Shown here: one piece after another, positions 38,601-45,672 of the stretch
Numbering within the stretch: the first letter of the stretch is position 1
How the letters are laid out: each line of letters opens with the position of its first letter
Assembly: GCA_903813345.2 (NCBI GenBank)
Contig: CAIIXF020000005.1
Location: 28,833,375-28,897,374, forward strand
Source: Owenia fusiformis
Taxonomy: Eukaryota > Annelida > Polychaeta > Sabellida > Oweniidae
Direction of reading: 5' to 3'
Length of the DNA: 64,000 nucleotides
Translations under genes and position numbers: made by a program
The notes under the pieces: model-generated
Database searches by the model: none
Seen by the model: the letters and a program-made list of their open reading frames with translations, nothing else
What the model was told of the DNA's origin: nothing

Positions 38601-41600
38601 TTCGAGACAGTGCTCAATCTGGGATCCAGTCACACTTGGTCTATTTTAGATACAGTCAGCTAACTTACGAGTATACTGTATCGAATGGCACGAAGGATTA
38701 GTTTGAGCCTTTCGAAATTATGTTTTACAATACAATGCATTTCAGTACAATGAGATATATCCATTCATCCAATGGTTGGATTGTGTTGAGATTAAACCTC
38801 TTTTCCTACATCAATCTACCCATTAATCTTTTAATTTACTACTATCTAAGCAATGTCCAAGTTAAATAAGCGTCATTCAGATTCTAACAGACAATACAAT
38901 AACAATCTGTTTTAATAAGGAAATAATACAGCAGGATATTTATTGAAAAACAAACGCCAAATAGATCAAAATGACTCCTTAAAAGTTGTAAGATCACAGT
39001 GACCTATAACTTGATGGTAACAGTATGTTAATCAATTCTAGTACATCACACTGTAGAATAAAACAAGCCTAAAATGAACACTCACTATGGAATAAAACAA
39101 GCCTAAAATGAACACTCCTATGAGTCTTTGTGACCAGCTTAAGTAGTTCACATTGAGAAGTGTTCACATTTAGGAATATGCAATATCATCAAAAAATGGA
39201 GTTCAAAATCTTCACATTCTGAAATATTCAGTTGTACACATATTCAGGTTTCACCGTGTTTTGACATGAAACCGGAAGCTAGACAAAATAAACAATATTT
39301 ATTTATCAAAACAGCTGATCACTTTCTGAGTTAATACTATGCACATGTTAAAACTATGTTGTTAATACAAGGACATCTTCACTAGAGATTAAAGCCTTCT
39401 ATCAGTCATAATAAGTATCAGAATTCAAGTGTACATGTTCAAATACATGGAATGTACAGTTCAAGCAAGTTTGCAAAGTACCAAGTAGGTTTTGATATTT
39501 GAAAACGTGGCAAAAATATAAAATGCTATAGAAACCTAGAGGCTTTGAGAACATGTAATTACATGATGGAATATTATTAAGAACTTTTTTATGCTTGATC
39601 CCTATGTATAGAGCTTTAAAATCTTTTGAGAAAAATTATATGAGTTTTCAATAAAAGAAAATAACCTCTAAATAGCTTATTCCTAGTTCTTTTTTCTCAA
39701 AATATCAATCCTAAGATGTACTGGTATAGTAAATAGCGTTAGCCTGTAAATAACATCTTCAAGATTTGCATACTACAAGGTTAAAGGAACTTTGATCTAG
39801 AAATAGCCAACTAAGTATCCATACATAAACAAGGTCAGAGCAAAGGTATTCAATACTCAGAGAACAAATGAACAATCTATAGAATGTAACAAGTAAGACA
39901 TTGTCTAAATATGAAGTGTATGTACTATAACTGTAAAAGTATTTTTCAAAACATGACTACTCCAGTAAATTATGTGATATTCAATTTGTGGTAAATAGCT
40001 AGAAATTAAAGGTAGTATCAGATCTAGCAGGTAACCTTTAACAAAAATTGTTTGAGTTTAAGAACTAATTTTGGTTCATATTATTTCTTGTCATGTCTGC
40101 TTTTAAAAAATGCCCAAAGTGCATACTCGTATGGTACTTTAATTCAGAAAAGCAAAAGGCTTTTAAAATAATGTATCATTTTACCACATAAATCATTTGG
40201 GAGAATTGTTGTACACGTTGTACGAATTTATGTACATGTTGTATACATGTACTGCGCTATATAAAAACACATTAATGTTTTTTTGTCTTAATGGCTTACA
40301 TTGAGTGACCATTGAGCTTTTGTATGGATTTTTAATGTAACATTTTAGGATTTCATTTGTGTTCTATTAACATGTGTAAATAGCGTGTTGTGTTTATAAC
40401 TCTGTGCTCAAGAGTAAAAAGGAAATTTAATAAAAATTGGAAATGCACCAGATGAATTAAACTTTTTGAATTCAATCATCACCTTATTTGACTTCATTCA
40501 GTTAAAGTTGATTTGGGGAAAGTGCCAACTGTTACAAGGCACATTGTCCATATTAAAAAATATACTGTCAAGTACAATGAATGTATATGTATTTGAACAC
40601 AATAAAAATGAATGTACAGTAAAGTTGGACAATGAGAAAATATGAGAGAACATATTATAATCAAATCAATGCTCCAAATCAATGTTTCTACATCTCTCAT
40701 AAATATTTGACGTCTAGAAAAAAGTATATGAACATTTTTCAACATCTACTGTAAAGGAATATTCCAATTTACTTTCCTATTTATTTATTCCTTTTTCAGC
40801 ACAAAGCTTTAACATGTGACATCATTTCTGGTGTTTACAACTGAAGCCCATCTTGGATTTCCAAGGTATGATGTTTGAAAATCAAACTGGGAAACAGGTA
40901 TGTGGAATATCAGACTGATGTTTCTGCCCAAGACTACTGCTGTTAGATACAGAAATTCCTAATAGTTTTGCAATGAAATCAACAACAATTATCCTTTAAA
41001 GTTAGTCTTGCATCAAGCCATTGTATAACCCTCCCCCACATCAAATGCTAGTATAGATATATGAGCTGTAGGGATACTTGGGGGGGGGGGGGGCAAAGAG
41101 CTGATGCAAGAAAATCCCCTCAGCCTACTTCTCATCTGAGGATACCAAACCTCTATATTAATAAAATAATAAAAGTGAAGAAACATTATTTTTGATTTTA
41201 AGATTAATACTCACTTATCCAAGATATTTTGTCCAAAGATTGAAGTACAAATTACTAATCCATACTAATTCATTCCAGATTCACATGACAAACTATCATG
41301 TCATTTTTAAAAAATTATCCATAAATTGAAGCGCAAGTTTCCAGCTATGTTGTTCCTAACTTATTTATATTATTATACATGTATGTATGTTATTACCCAT
41401 ACAAATAACAGCTGATTACCAGGTTCAATTACCAGTTCACCATGACCTTGAAATGAGTCTTAAACTTATCATAATAATAGAGGTTAAAGTCAAATGAATA
41501 TGATCCGATGATAATGCTTATTGTACAAGAGGGATGCATTTCCCACAATTCTCCTGTTAATGGTTTAACAAGAAGTCATGTTTTTATAGCTTTTAAATAA

Positions 41601-43191
41601 AAAATACAAATAAAACAATAACAGACCTCTTTGTTTGGGAGAATGTATTCTCGGTTTATGTAATCAAAATTGAATTTTAGTCCCTTAAAATAAATTTCAA
41701 GATTTGATCTTCATTTACTTATGTTGGGGACATTTTGACAGTCTGTTCATGCTTCAGGGGTATGTACCCAGGAGGCAAGAAGTAAGTATTAAATTCTGAA
41801 TAAAAAAATAAGTATACAGTTAAATAAATGAATGAAATATTATGGGGTACCTAATTATGTGACATTATGGGTAAAGAAATATGATCAGTACCATATAACA
41901 TAGGGAACTGTGGGTAAAGATGTACTCATTCGGTAAATTACTAAATATGATAAATGAATGAACTTTCTTGAGGTATCTTCAGATTAAAGTATTTTTTTAA
42001 TCAGACAATGAAGGGTCAGGGTCAGGACATGATATTAAAATGAAAAACACAAAGTACAACACTTAACAACCAAAACAAAACAAAGGAATAAATTAAGTAC
42101 ATGTGTTCTTACTATGATGGCCCAACTAAGGTTTATAACTGTCTACTTTCACCAAATCTATGTCGGGCATGTTGCAAAGGGGGCTCAAATCCCCTGATCA
42201 AAATTATTCCAAAATTATGCAATTTTCACCATTTTGAGCTCTTTTCAAGTGATTTTGGGCCAAAATTATCAAATCTGAAATCCCTGGAAACCCCCACTTA
42301 GCAAAAGCTGGCTACATGCCTGCATATCTACTTACAGTCAATCTACATTGACTTTAGCGATGCAGAATAGAATATTAATTTACCTGAAGTCCATTCACTT
42401 TGAAAGGGTCTCTGTTATTCTGTCGACTACGTCGTCCCCCACTCCATGACATAGGCTCTGAAGGTTTATATTTGTAGTTTGGGCGTGAAGACCTGTTGGC
42501 GCTAGGGGGCCCTCCTCCTTGCCGCCTTTTCTCCCAGTTAGCAAACACATCCTTGAACTGGTCGGCCGGATTCATCCTGTGTCAAACAGAAGGGTTTATC
42601 TCTACCCAAGATCAGAATGCAAAATACACTTCTGTAGATGACCAAAGAATGTTACTAGTTTTCATTCGGGATTTCTTCAGTTTCTTCATTTCTTTATTAA
42701 TCAGCCAAGTTGAAACATTGAAAGAAAAATTGGTCAATTTGAAGCAAGTTGAAAAAATACCTTTTTGACTTTTTTGACCTTGAGAAGGTCATTGTAGGTC
42801 AAATCTCAAATCTAAATTCAGATTTGAACTTCTGAGAATTTGTAGATGATTTTGAAAAGATTTGAAGTCAGTCTAAACAGTATTTGTTGGTTATTGGAAG
42901 TTGTAAGAATTTGTTACAGATGCCAGACGCTAACCACTTATGCCACCACTTTTGGTGGTCACATAAAAATAAATTGTATAACATCACATATTGAAGTGTG
43001 ATATTACATAATCTGTTCATCCTAGGTACAAGATATGATATAGACTTTGTTTAGAATAGATTGGGGTAAGAAATGTGTGCATAGCTATGGGGCAAACGGG
43101 TGTAATGTCAATGTGTGGGGTAATGTCAACATGAGAGACTGGGTAACTTCGACACTTACTTATTAGAGGTAGAATTTCCATTTTCCGCCAT
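17601..43191 (-). CDS. GPAM: Mitochondrial-type glycerol-3-phosphate acyltransferase (GPAT1/GPAM-like), complete
   Basis: Catalyses acyl-CoA + sn-glycerol-3-phosphate to lysophosphatidate, the first step of glycerolipid synthesis, at the outer mitochondrial membrane. Exons (minus): 43191-43160, 42576-42384, 38533-38429, 37387-37209, 37017-36874, 30773-30677, 30189-30053, 26358-26262, 25848-25719, 25507-25425, 25067-24954, 24684-24510, 24046-23976, 23292-23120, 22543-22425, 22211-22075, 19604-19527, 19043-18921, 18582-18459, 18180-18112, 17776-17601. They sum to 2556 nt, 851 residues (human 828). Acyltransferase blocks: HRSHLD at 261-266 (HX4D), GDNLLIPFF, IEGGRSRSGK at 344-353, VPVSITY at 380-386. 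GRCCQCMP near the N-terminus and the acidic C-terminal segment also match GPAT1. The start exon is chosen because MAENGNSTSN joins the next exon in phase; an internal ATG at 42575 is the alternative. GPAT1 and GPAT2 cannot be told apart here. Confidence 0.92.
17819..17912. repeat. Dispersed repeat also at 38317-38428
   Basis: TGGTGCCTGCCCGCGGCCAC ... AAGTGTGATAAAAATTTACT matches TGGTGCTTGGCCGCGCACCC ... AAATGTGATAAAAAAGTTCA at 38317-38428. Both lie in GPAT introns right beside coding exons (17776-17601 and 38533-38429). Confidence 0.6.
19067..19172. repeat. 24-bp minisatellite next to a GPAT exon
   Basis: AAATTGAGTGGTTTATTCTG plus GGGG, about 4.5 near-identical copies, starting about 24 bp upstream (in gene sense) of the GPAT exon 19043-18921 and therefore within the acceptor-side intron. 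Confidence 0.95.
19687..21885 (-). mobile_element. 5'-truncated CR1/Jockey-like LINE
   Basis: Non-LTR retrotransposon in GPAT intron 16, same strand as the gene. An uninterrupted reading frame runs from about 21880 to a stop near 19900. It begins inside the linker after the endonuclease (KPWITSAILKSI...), so the endonuclease is lost by 5' truncation. The 3' end is a microsatellite-like tail of TAA/TAAA units (19687-19722 on the plus strand shows the complement) rather than poly(A), as in CR1/L2-type elements. Confidence 0.85.
19900..21588 (-). CDS. LINE reverse transcriptase (ORF2 C-terminal part)
   Basis: 562 codons from an internal Met; the frame itself stays open upstream to about 21880. 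Motifs: VIPIYKKDD and NYRPISVLP (RT motif 1-2), LFIDFSKAFDTIDH (A), GIPQGSILGPLFFILYINDI (B), LFADDTNLL (C, FADD), FLGITIDNHLNWKRHI (D/E). The C-terminus has the HNTRNKD...WNQLP signature shared by CR1/L2/Jockey-group elements. There is no internal stop, so the copy is recent, although it lacks an endonuclease and cannot move alone. Confidence 0.88.
   Translation of the reverse strand: MKITNKQDIANQFNNFFVKVGEKLAAKIPKSDKKPLDFMQTLGQQASSISLDPVDVNELQKIISNLKPSAAGHDDFKPFIMKECGFVLYQPLMHIFNLSISNGVFPDQLKIAKVIPIYKKDDKHFFTNYRPISVLPVFSKILEKIMHKRITKFIDIIDILYTNQFGFREKRSTFMGVLTFIEKIRKSIDDGEFTIGLFIDFSKAFDTIDHNILFDKLQYYGIRGVALDWIKSYFKNRFQQTLYKETISNRELITCGIPQGSILGPLFFILYINDIYLSSPTLFFVLFADDTNLLIKGKNLHDLTETLNTELKHIEEWLVTNKLSLNANKTKYIIFSSRQKRFNANNIKIYLNDKQLEQVDHINFLGITIDNHLNWKRHIASVNAKISRTIGILYRVKQLLNISGFMSIYYSLIYSHLIYGNVIWGETCSSLNSLYLVQKKFTRIATNSDYRAHSLPLFKQLNLLNIFDIHKQQKYLFMYKWINKLDNYQNIFPNFFKMVQARHDHNTRNKDSYDKPKVRTNYGISMLTFTAPTIWNQLPNKIKSSRSVHIMKRELKKYFVNN
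22798..23072 (-). repeat. Short copy of the CCCAACGAAC / GGAC repeat family
   Basis: Begins AACTCCACGGAGTACCAAAT and ends TTCACTATATCCCTACTGAA then CTTCGTTCATTGG, with (GACN)n-type sequence between. Same family as 26993-28753 but about 275 bp. In GPAT intron 14. Confidence 0.65.
26049..26232. mobile_element. GTAGCCAGG-type MITE, copy 1
   Basis: About 184 bp: GGCCCGTAGCCAGG at one end and CTGGCTGCGGGCC inverted at the other, with CAAAATCATGCAGTTTTTCA, then GTGAACCCC stretches between. Non-coding; in GPAT intron 8. Confidence 0.75.
26571..26606 (-). ncRNA. Hammerhead-ribozyme-like motif of the Penelope element
   Basis: On the minus strand the order is CTGAAGA, one extra A, an 8-bp perfect hairpin GTAGGATG/CATCCTAC with a GA loop, then GAAACGTC. 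CUGANGA, stem II and GAAA are the conserved parts of a hammerhead, and Penelope-like elements are known to carry hammerheads in their repeats. The extra A and the unclear stems I and III leave activity in doubt. Confidence 0.5.
26993..28753 (-). mobile_element. GGAC-microsatellite repeat element inserted in the Penelope element
   Basis: Read on the minus strand it begins ATTATCCCAACGAACGAAG and ends with GTTCGTTGGGATTTGCTAC followed by TCCGTGGAGTT, so its ends are short inverted repeats (CCCAACGAAC). It holds two (GGAC)n tracts (27976-28024 and 28667-28707) and a direct internal duplication (about 27247-27440 against 27707-27895, around CCCCTGGGGGTCAGGATGAA). No protein frame was found. Shorter relatives are at 22798-23072 and 43460-43608. 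Confidence 0.65.
28757..29757 (-). pseudogene. Penelope RT / GIY-YIG coding remnant
   Basis: One frame covers RT (GSPLSPVVANLFMEDLE, YRYVDDTF) and the start of a GIY-YIG nuclease (VIYKVECGDCSQCYIGETGR, CRVKEHKR). It is interrupted by two in-frame stops, TGA at 29230-29228 and TAA at 29170-29168, both in the linker, while the frame is otherwise kept. The nuclease then runs into the inserted repeat after WTGVSV and its last part lies about 1.7 kb further on. Non-functional as it stands. Confidence 0.85.
29762..29850. repeat. (TATAG)n microsatellite
   Basis: About 17 uninterrupted TATAG units, at the 5' truncation point of the Penelope element. Confidence 0.97.
29890..30021 (-). repeat. Short copy of the GGTGACAT repeat
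   Basis: AACAAGGCATTAACGTGCAA, then AATGTCACCACC at one end and CACTTACGATGGTGACATA at the other. Lies next to the (TATAG)n tract in GPAT intron 7. Confidence 0.55.
30569..30652. repeat. Hairpin repeat (TAGCCTTGCTTC...GGGTCCAGGG)
   Basis: Arms TAGCCTTGCTTCAGACCCTG + GACCCCCTTA and TAAGGGGGAGGGGGTCCAGG + GTCTTGAAGCAAGGCTA form a long stem with a small loop. 84 bp. In GPAT intron 6, close to the DIRS-containing intron. Confidence 0.85.
30877..30994 (+). repeat. DIRS left inverted terminal repeat
   Basis: 118 bp, the reverse complement of 36495-36612 with only one or two differences. A further roughly 28 bp outside it (30849-30876) is matched by the internal complementary region near 36400, so the real element end lies outside this repeat. 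Confidence 0.88.
31082..33178 (+). CDS. DIRS ORF1, Gag-like RS/RGG-rich protein
   Basis: 698 residues from the ATG at 31082 (first ATG of the frame). The N-terminal third is packed with Arg/Ser/Lys/His. A middle region (about residues 350-620) is non-repetitive and probably folded, with LFEELLAQGNTSEEDVWKEK. The C-terminus is RGG-like (RGRGRGSNRGYNRGNRGRG). No zinc knuckle is seen. Position and composition match the first, Gag-like ORF of DIRS elements, expected to package element RNA. The last 44 bases overlap the RT frame. The assignment is by position and the character of the protein, not by a conserved motif. Confidence 0.8.
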   Translation: MSDSSKNERKSDREDTDKEHLSSENRNVDKNVQSQDTAKKHRTVSFDKKRSNTSSGSSTSSSPRPKFQKSKRSRRDSSSEHSRDRRRPPDLNKNRPRRAGHSSCEKSRRDSSQEDRREQRHRSRVSKKSKKRSRRADTSSSDSSVYSQYSESSPNYRRHGQHRRSYSPHKGYKKSHRADRYHREHKRRFRSPSSSPENRSRYDKFKSRRIDNHSSNDTSTHMPQVQKRAYFDYQQREDFTRSVPSCGLPYQKFDNAGESAFSVGNNTFSQESRKFPMRFLQSLPTMRQSDIPHGGHSFEERGTDFFPGMSRQERQLNRDHMYSYPPVVPRTTSLEETFSLNEDIEEEQPAVEVSISDEMTQAVSMVRDCFPDLIGELSTPKSAYKSKSLVRDKTPIVPKSLELPLCPGVKHNLAEGVHLFKDYPPNAFLKDFPSFDSKRFKLNKKLYQVVPSEAGVKPCELDVDFPTIVSSKFKNQKQGNTGQTTKSELNPRPFLAIKTMADWEGVVREQLLTTSHTEWFIGTVKPLFEELLAQGNTSEEDVWKEKLEKALTLVKVAGRCIEDNNRLTTYLLNQIVACRRHSYIGMRADRDIPFSITKELMSLDSSSGKLFQNKLPDVKDSLRTAKADLAQTRILDYTAPKKSQSDKPGFSDNKDSGQSSFRGRGRGSNRGYNRGNRGRGSSRGVAKSSKGRGRGTPK
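33135..35270 (+). CDS. DIRS ORF2: reverse transcriptase - RNase H - methylase-like
   Basis: 711 residues, open to a stop at 35268-35270. The frame opens at a TTG inside the end of ORF1; no early ATG is evident, so translation may need frameshifting, re-initiation or splicing. RT motifs: FASLDLVDAYLHLPI (motif A Asp), LPFGVAIAP (motif B), YIDDWLVV (motif C). RNase H follows: FTDSSQTSWG, a Glu in NVKELMAIE, ASDNVTA and ADALSR, so all acidic catalytic positions are present. Downstream, VDLFATRHN...DPLAWKVDAL...PPTPIL...LIAPWWPKQPW matches the region in DIRS polyproteins annotated as adenine-methylase-like. It is read in a different frame over nearly its full length by the recombinase ORF. Confidence 0.9.
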   Translation: MPSPLKAGVVVPLSDSPHVGKLPQFPIRCSGEPVGARLQKYWQNWELIGAHRMICNILKEGYFLPFREFPVLTQIPIWSTFPNPVKKEAISDIINLLLQKQAIERVWNINSVGFYSRVFLVPKKNANWRPITDLSILNTFLEVPHFKMDTPEIVKRHLRKGMWFASLDLVDAYLHLPIAAPHRKYLRFAIQDLGVFQWKTLPFGVAIAPLLFTQVMAQIKQYLHTKHNVKIFQYIDDWLVVADTKELCQSHIQLVIDLIRKLGLLINVEKSELEPTQTLVFLGSKFDLTKGVIKPTRERISLLIKEIQLFLSKPAQTAHLWQRVLGLLAAAEKCVPLGRLNMRETQFDLQTKWSQKTGNQEDQVKWSHKTQTELMWWVTTLELQEGVPLETKVPQISLFTDSSQTSWGAHMNGIERSGVWTRQEQTLHINVKELMAIEKALYAFKTDLVNQTVMIASDNVTAISYIRNQGGTHSYVLYQITKRLLNWAKLHNVKIQVRHIAGRLNVLADALSRKNQIIQTEWSLSHQVFKTICKIWGQPHVDLFATRHNAKIDLFVSPVPDPLAWKVDALSIEWKNLWIYAFPPTPILTKVLERLKMQENVEMILIAPWWPKQPWFTSLLETSVDVPRLLPLIPSLLKQPHMMVFHNNVSMLNLHAWRLSTSSSKQRAFLKKLPNAWLDHKESPHQECMIQDGIFGLSGVVKDKKIVSMPL
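33218..36157 (+). CDS. DIRS ORF3: tyrosine recombinase, overlapping RT in another frame
   Basis: 979-codon frame from an ATG at 33218 to TAA. The part past 35270, together with the last roughly 200 bp of overlap, holds the recombinase: a core-binding helical region (WCSERQKDSLNAPVEQVAEF, TFAGYRTAISNTI) and the catalytic domain with Arg in SAARRSEIHAL, H-x-x-R in HAHQLRALATSL, Trp in AGRWSNLTTF and a Tyr in IKFYLK near the end. This is the full R...HxxR...W...Y set. Recombinase replaces integrase in DIRS elements and joins a circular cDNA into the genome. The first 650 or so codons overlap the RT frame and look Ser/Arg/Asn-rich and unlike a folded domain. Whether they are translated is open; DIRS elements are known for such overlaps. 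Confidence 0.87.
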   Translation: MFRGTSRSKVAEILAKLGINRSSQNDLQHSEGRLFSSFSGVPSSNTNSNLVNISKPCKERSNFRHNKFAPAKTSNRESLEHKLCRLLQSSILSAQEKCKLEANNRFVNIEHISGGATFQNGHTRDSEKASKKRNVVCIPGFSGCVLAPTNCSPSSKVSEVCNSRSRSFPMEDSTIWGGNRTSIIHTSDGSDKTISSHEAQCEDFSVHRRLARSSRHKRIVSKPYSTGDRSNKKVRSIDQRRKVRVRTNSDFSVFGVKVRPNKRCDQTYKRANKLVDKRNSIIPLKTSTNCSFVAKSARTLGRSREMCSLGPFEHERNSVRFADKMVSKDRKSRGPSKMVSQNSDRAHVVGNHIGATGRGTFGDQSTPNQSFYRQLPNFMGSTHERDRTFRRVDTSGTNSSHKCEGIDGNRESSLCFQNGSCESDSHDCIRQCDSDFIHKKSRGYPLVRALPDNKEIVELGKTSQCEDSGKTYRRPTECVSRRPVEKEPNHSNRVVSITSGFQNHMQDMGSTSCRSLCHKTQCKNRSICVTSTRSTSLESGCLEHRVEEPLDLRISSNSYIDKGFGETENAGECGNDSDCSLVAKTAMVHKSSGDISRCTQAPAIDSISAETTTYDGVSQQCINVESSRVEIIHKQLKAKGFSEKVAQRMARPQRISSSRVYDSRWNIWSKWCSERQKDSLNAPVEQVAEFFNWLFEEKGLQPSTFAGYRTAISNTIKDASGVDIGFHPLLGNLLKNFKQDRPRCLELVPNWDLNLVLLGLMRPPFEPIELIDLKFLTWKTVFLVSLASAARRSEIHALAIDKVSHNLSKAIYYLGYRADFVPKTFLKTGNANLLSDIEIKALENPDDPDERLLCPVRSLKVYLRRSKDLRSDQKNLFLSYKKGYNKDIHKYTVSSWIKQCVVRALQAVPESSAVKFRVHAHQLRALATSLAFSKKTSSVDILKAGRWSNLTTFIKFYLKDITVKDSSSDLHFIAGNTEI
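36384..36430 (+). repeat. DIRS internal complementary region
   Basis: About 45 bp (CAATTAGTAGCATATTACGG and on to ACATAATAAAA) is the reverse complement of 30849-30895 at the left end of the element. In the DIRS replication model this region templates completion of the ends and circularisation. Confidence 0.8.
36495..36612 (-). repeat. DIRS right inverted terminal repeat
   Basis: 118 bp, inverted partner of 30877-30994. The two diverge after GCATATTA: the left continues CGGTAAGTGT, the right GGTAAGTATAG, as expected when ITRs of a DIRS element differ at their outer ends. Confidence 0.88.
37438..37600. mobile_element. GTAGCCAGG-type MITE, copy 2
   Basis: AGGCCTGTAGCCAGGGG at the left and CCTGCCTACTGGCCTG at the right, with the shared TTTTCACCATTCTGAGCACT core. 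In GPAT intron 3. Confidence 0.75.
38317..38428. repeat. Dispersed repeat also at 17819-17912
   Basis: See the copy at 17819. Here it directly follows the 5' splice site of the GPAT exon 38533-38429. Confidence 0.6.
38534..42383. other. GPAT intron 2
   Basis: 3.85 kb, AT-rich, with a G-run at about 41082 and the diverged GTAGCCAGG MITE at 42150. I see no exon, RNA gene or transposon protein in it. Confidence 0.6.
42150..42322. mobile_element. GTAGCCAGG-type MITE, copy 3 (diverged)
   Basis: Keeps TTTCACCATTTTGAGCTCTT, TTCAAGTGATTTTGG and AGCTGGCTACATGCCTGC; the left end is degraded. In GPAT intron 2. Confidence 0.65.
42740..42967 (-). repeat. Single-unit copy of the GGTGACAT / AGGTCA repeat
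   Basis: Inverted copy with one AGGTCA unit (TGACCTTGAGAAGGTCATTG), the CTGTAACAAATTCTTACAAC-type junction and the terminal CCACCAAAAGTGGTGGCATA hairpin. It shows that the long array at 710-2080 is an expansion inside a dispersed element. In GPAT intron 1. Confidence 0.7.
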
Positions 43192-43459
43192 GTTTGAATT
43201 CTGGAAAAAATTAAATCTAGTGATACCTCAATCAATGAAAGAAAAAAAGGCTTCATCTTATATCGGAAATTAGAGCAAACAGTGATCTCCCCAGTATTAA
43301 AGCAAGTGGGCGTAGCACCCATCTGAGATTTTTAAAATAGGCTTGTACCCACCTGAAAATCCATTTGCACCCACTTGAAAAATGGCATTTTTGGACCAAT
43401 TTTGGTCTGAATTGTGAAAATGAGAATTTTGCACCCGCTTGAGAAAAAATCCTTTGGAG

Positions 43460-43608
43460 ATCGCAGGCAAATATGAAGAAACTAAATATGAAGAAAATCT
43501 GTCAACTAGTATTTGAGTTATCTTCCGGACGGACGGATGGACTGACTGACTGACGGATGGACGGAGGGCTTCACTATATCCCTACCGAACTTCGTTCGTT
43601 GGGATAAC
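43460..43608 (-). repeat. Short copy of the CCCAACGAAC / GGAC repeat family
   Basis: Contains AATATGAAGAAAATCTGTCA, a GGACGGACGGATGGACTGAC tract, and ends in CCGAACTTCGTTCGTTGGGA. Upstream of the first GPAT exon. Confidence 0.6.
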
Positions 43609-44369
43609 AAGGTATCAAAGTTACCCCAAATGTTAAAGTTACACCAAAATGGTGTCAATATTACACCCATTTGCACTAGTTCTACAGGAAAATTGTAAAT
43701 GTTTGTAAGTACTTTTAAAAAATAAACAATCAAAGGAACATATTGAAACAGTATAGTGTGGGAATTTTTAATTCCCCCTGATTAGTACTAGGGCTTGTGA
43801 TACGTTTATTTTACAGGATTTTGTGTTATTTCATCTTTATTTCATGTTCTGTCCACTGTAATTAAAGAATTGTATTGTAAAGTGTCTACGTGCAGAATCT
43901 CACGTAGGCACTTGGATGTTTACTTGATCAGCCAATCAGATTCTTTTATTTGAATTTCCCTCCAACATAAGTTGTAGTTTTCCCATGATGCAACTTGAGG
44001 TGTCTGTATTTTATTGTTTGTAAGTAACCACGTGAGTCAGAGTAAACCAAGACTTTGCAGACGAAACACCTCGTCAGTTTGTATCGTTTTATGTGAGAGC
44101 GTGATCGATTTGAATTGAGAACTATATTAGACAATCTACAGGTTATTTGGATTATTTGCTGACATTATTTGCTGCAGTTTTTGCGTCCGTTGTGACTGTG
44201 CGAGATACAAGAAGATAACAGCCAGTTTTGGGTGAGTTGGCAATTTGATTATTGAGTTTGATGCCATATTGCTGTCCGCCATTTTGATTTCTTCTTCCCA
44301 GAATTCCCAGCGGTCGGCCATCTTTGTTTTGACGGAAGTGACGTCATTTTAAGATGTAATTCCTCCTCC

Positions 44370-45650
44370 GAGTAATTAAGGCTCTTGTCTAATCTCAGTT
44401 TGATTGATATTCGAGAGTCGTGTCTGCTCTGAGGACTGTCAGCTCTGAGTCATTACTACTCCATTTGCCCCGAGGATCGCCAGCTCCGAGTAATTAAGGC
44501 TCTTGTCTAATCTCAGTTTGATTGATATTCGAGAGTCGTGTCTGCTCTGAGGACTGTCAGCTCTGAGTCATTACTACTCCATTTGCCCCGAGGATCGCCA
44601 GCTCCGAGTAATTAAGGCTCTTGTCTTATCTCAGTTTGATTGATATTGGAGAGCCATATCTGCTCCGAGGACTCACTGCTCCGAGTGATTACTCCTCCAA
44701 TTATTTAAGTGTTATATCTCCTCCGAGTTATATTTGGTCCGAGTAGTTACAGCTCTGTCTAATCTCCGTTGTGATTGATATTCGAGAGTTGTATCTGCTC
44801 CGAGGATTGCCAACTCCGAGTGATTACTCCTCCATCTAGTTGAGAGCCATACCTACTCTGAGGACTCACTGCTCCGAGTGCTTACTCCTCCATCTATTCT
44901 AGAGTGGAATCTGCTCCGAGGGTTGAGGATACAGCTCCGTCTAATCTCAGTTTATTGATCGATATTCGTGAGTTGCTCCTCCTCCTCCGAGTTATTGATG
45001 ATCCGAAATTGATACAAGTTGCTGAACTTGACGCATCCTCCGAGGTGATTTGACTCCTCCAGAAGTTAGATACTGAGGTAACACTTCCGGAACCAAAGTA
45101 TCCCTGGGTTGCAAGGTTTACTCTCATTGGAGCCAAGGTTACACTCCCGGAACTGAGGTACTCCACGATCGAGAAGTGGCAGCTCTGGTCTAATCTCACC
45201 ATTTGATTGACATTCCAGAGTTGTTATTTCTCTGTAGAAGTTGTAGTGGTCTCTCTTGTGAAGTGGTGACTCCTTGAGCAGAAGTTACTCCAGAGCCTGG
45301 ACTCCTTCCCAGAGACAGTGTGAGTAGAGGTTGAGAAGAGATTACTGTGGTGAGGAGGTTACTATAGAGACGAGAAGACTCCCCGAGCAGAAGATACTCC
45401 CGGAGCCTGGACCCCTTCCACGAGACAGTTTTATAGAGACAAAATAACTCCTTGAGCCAAGGTTACACTTCCGGAACCAAAACTCCTGGAGCCCTGATTC
45501 CTTCGAGGTGAGACGACTCTGAGGGACAGCGCAGTGAAGATTATTTGGAGCATTTATAACTTGGGTCTAATCTCAGTTTTGATTGACATTCCTGAGTTAT
45601 TCCTCCTCCATAGATATCACATTGAAGCCGTGATATAGACGAGACGATAC
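44370..45650. repeat. CTCCGAG-rich tandem array (118-bp unit at left)
   Basis: Three copies of a 118-bp unit start at 44370, 44488 and 44606 (GAGTAATTAAGGCTCTTGTC ... CGAGGATCGCCAGCTCC), the first two indistinguishable by eye. After that the units decay into irregular blocks built from CTCCGAG, GTCTAATCTCAGTT and TTGATTGATATTCGAGAG. The same CCGAGG-type vocabulary resumes past the inserted element at 49253-49480. No coding frame. Confidence 0.85.
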
Positions 45651-45672
45651 CTAGAGCAGAAGGAACTGGCTT

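Noticed and set aside
44894-45202. 102-codon minus-strand open frame in the CTCCGAG block
   Set aside because: Arises from tandem repeat sequence and lacks any domain.
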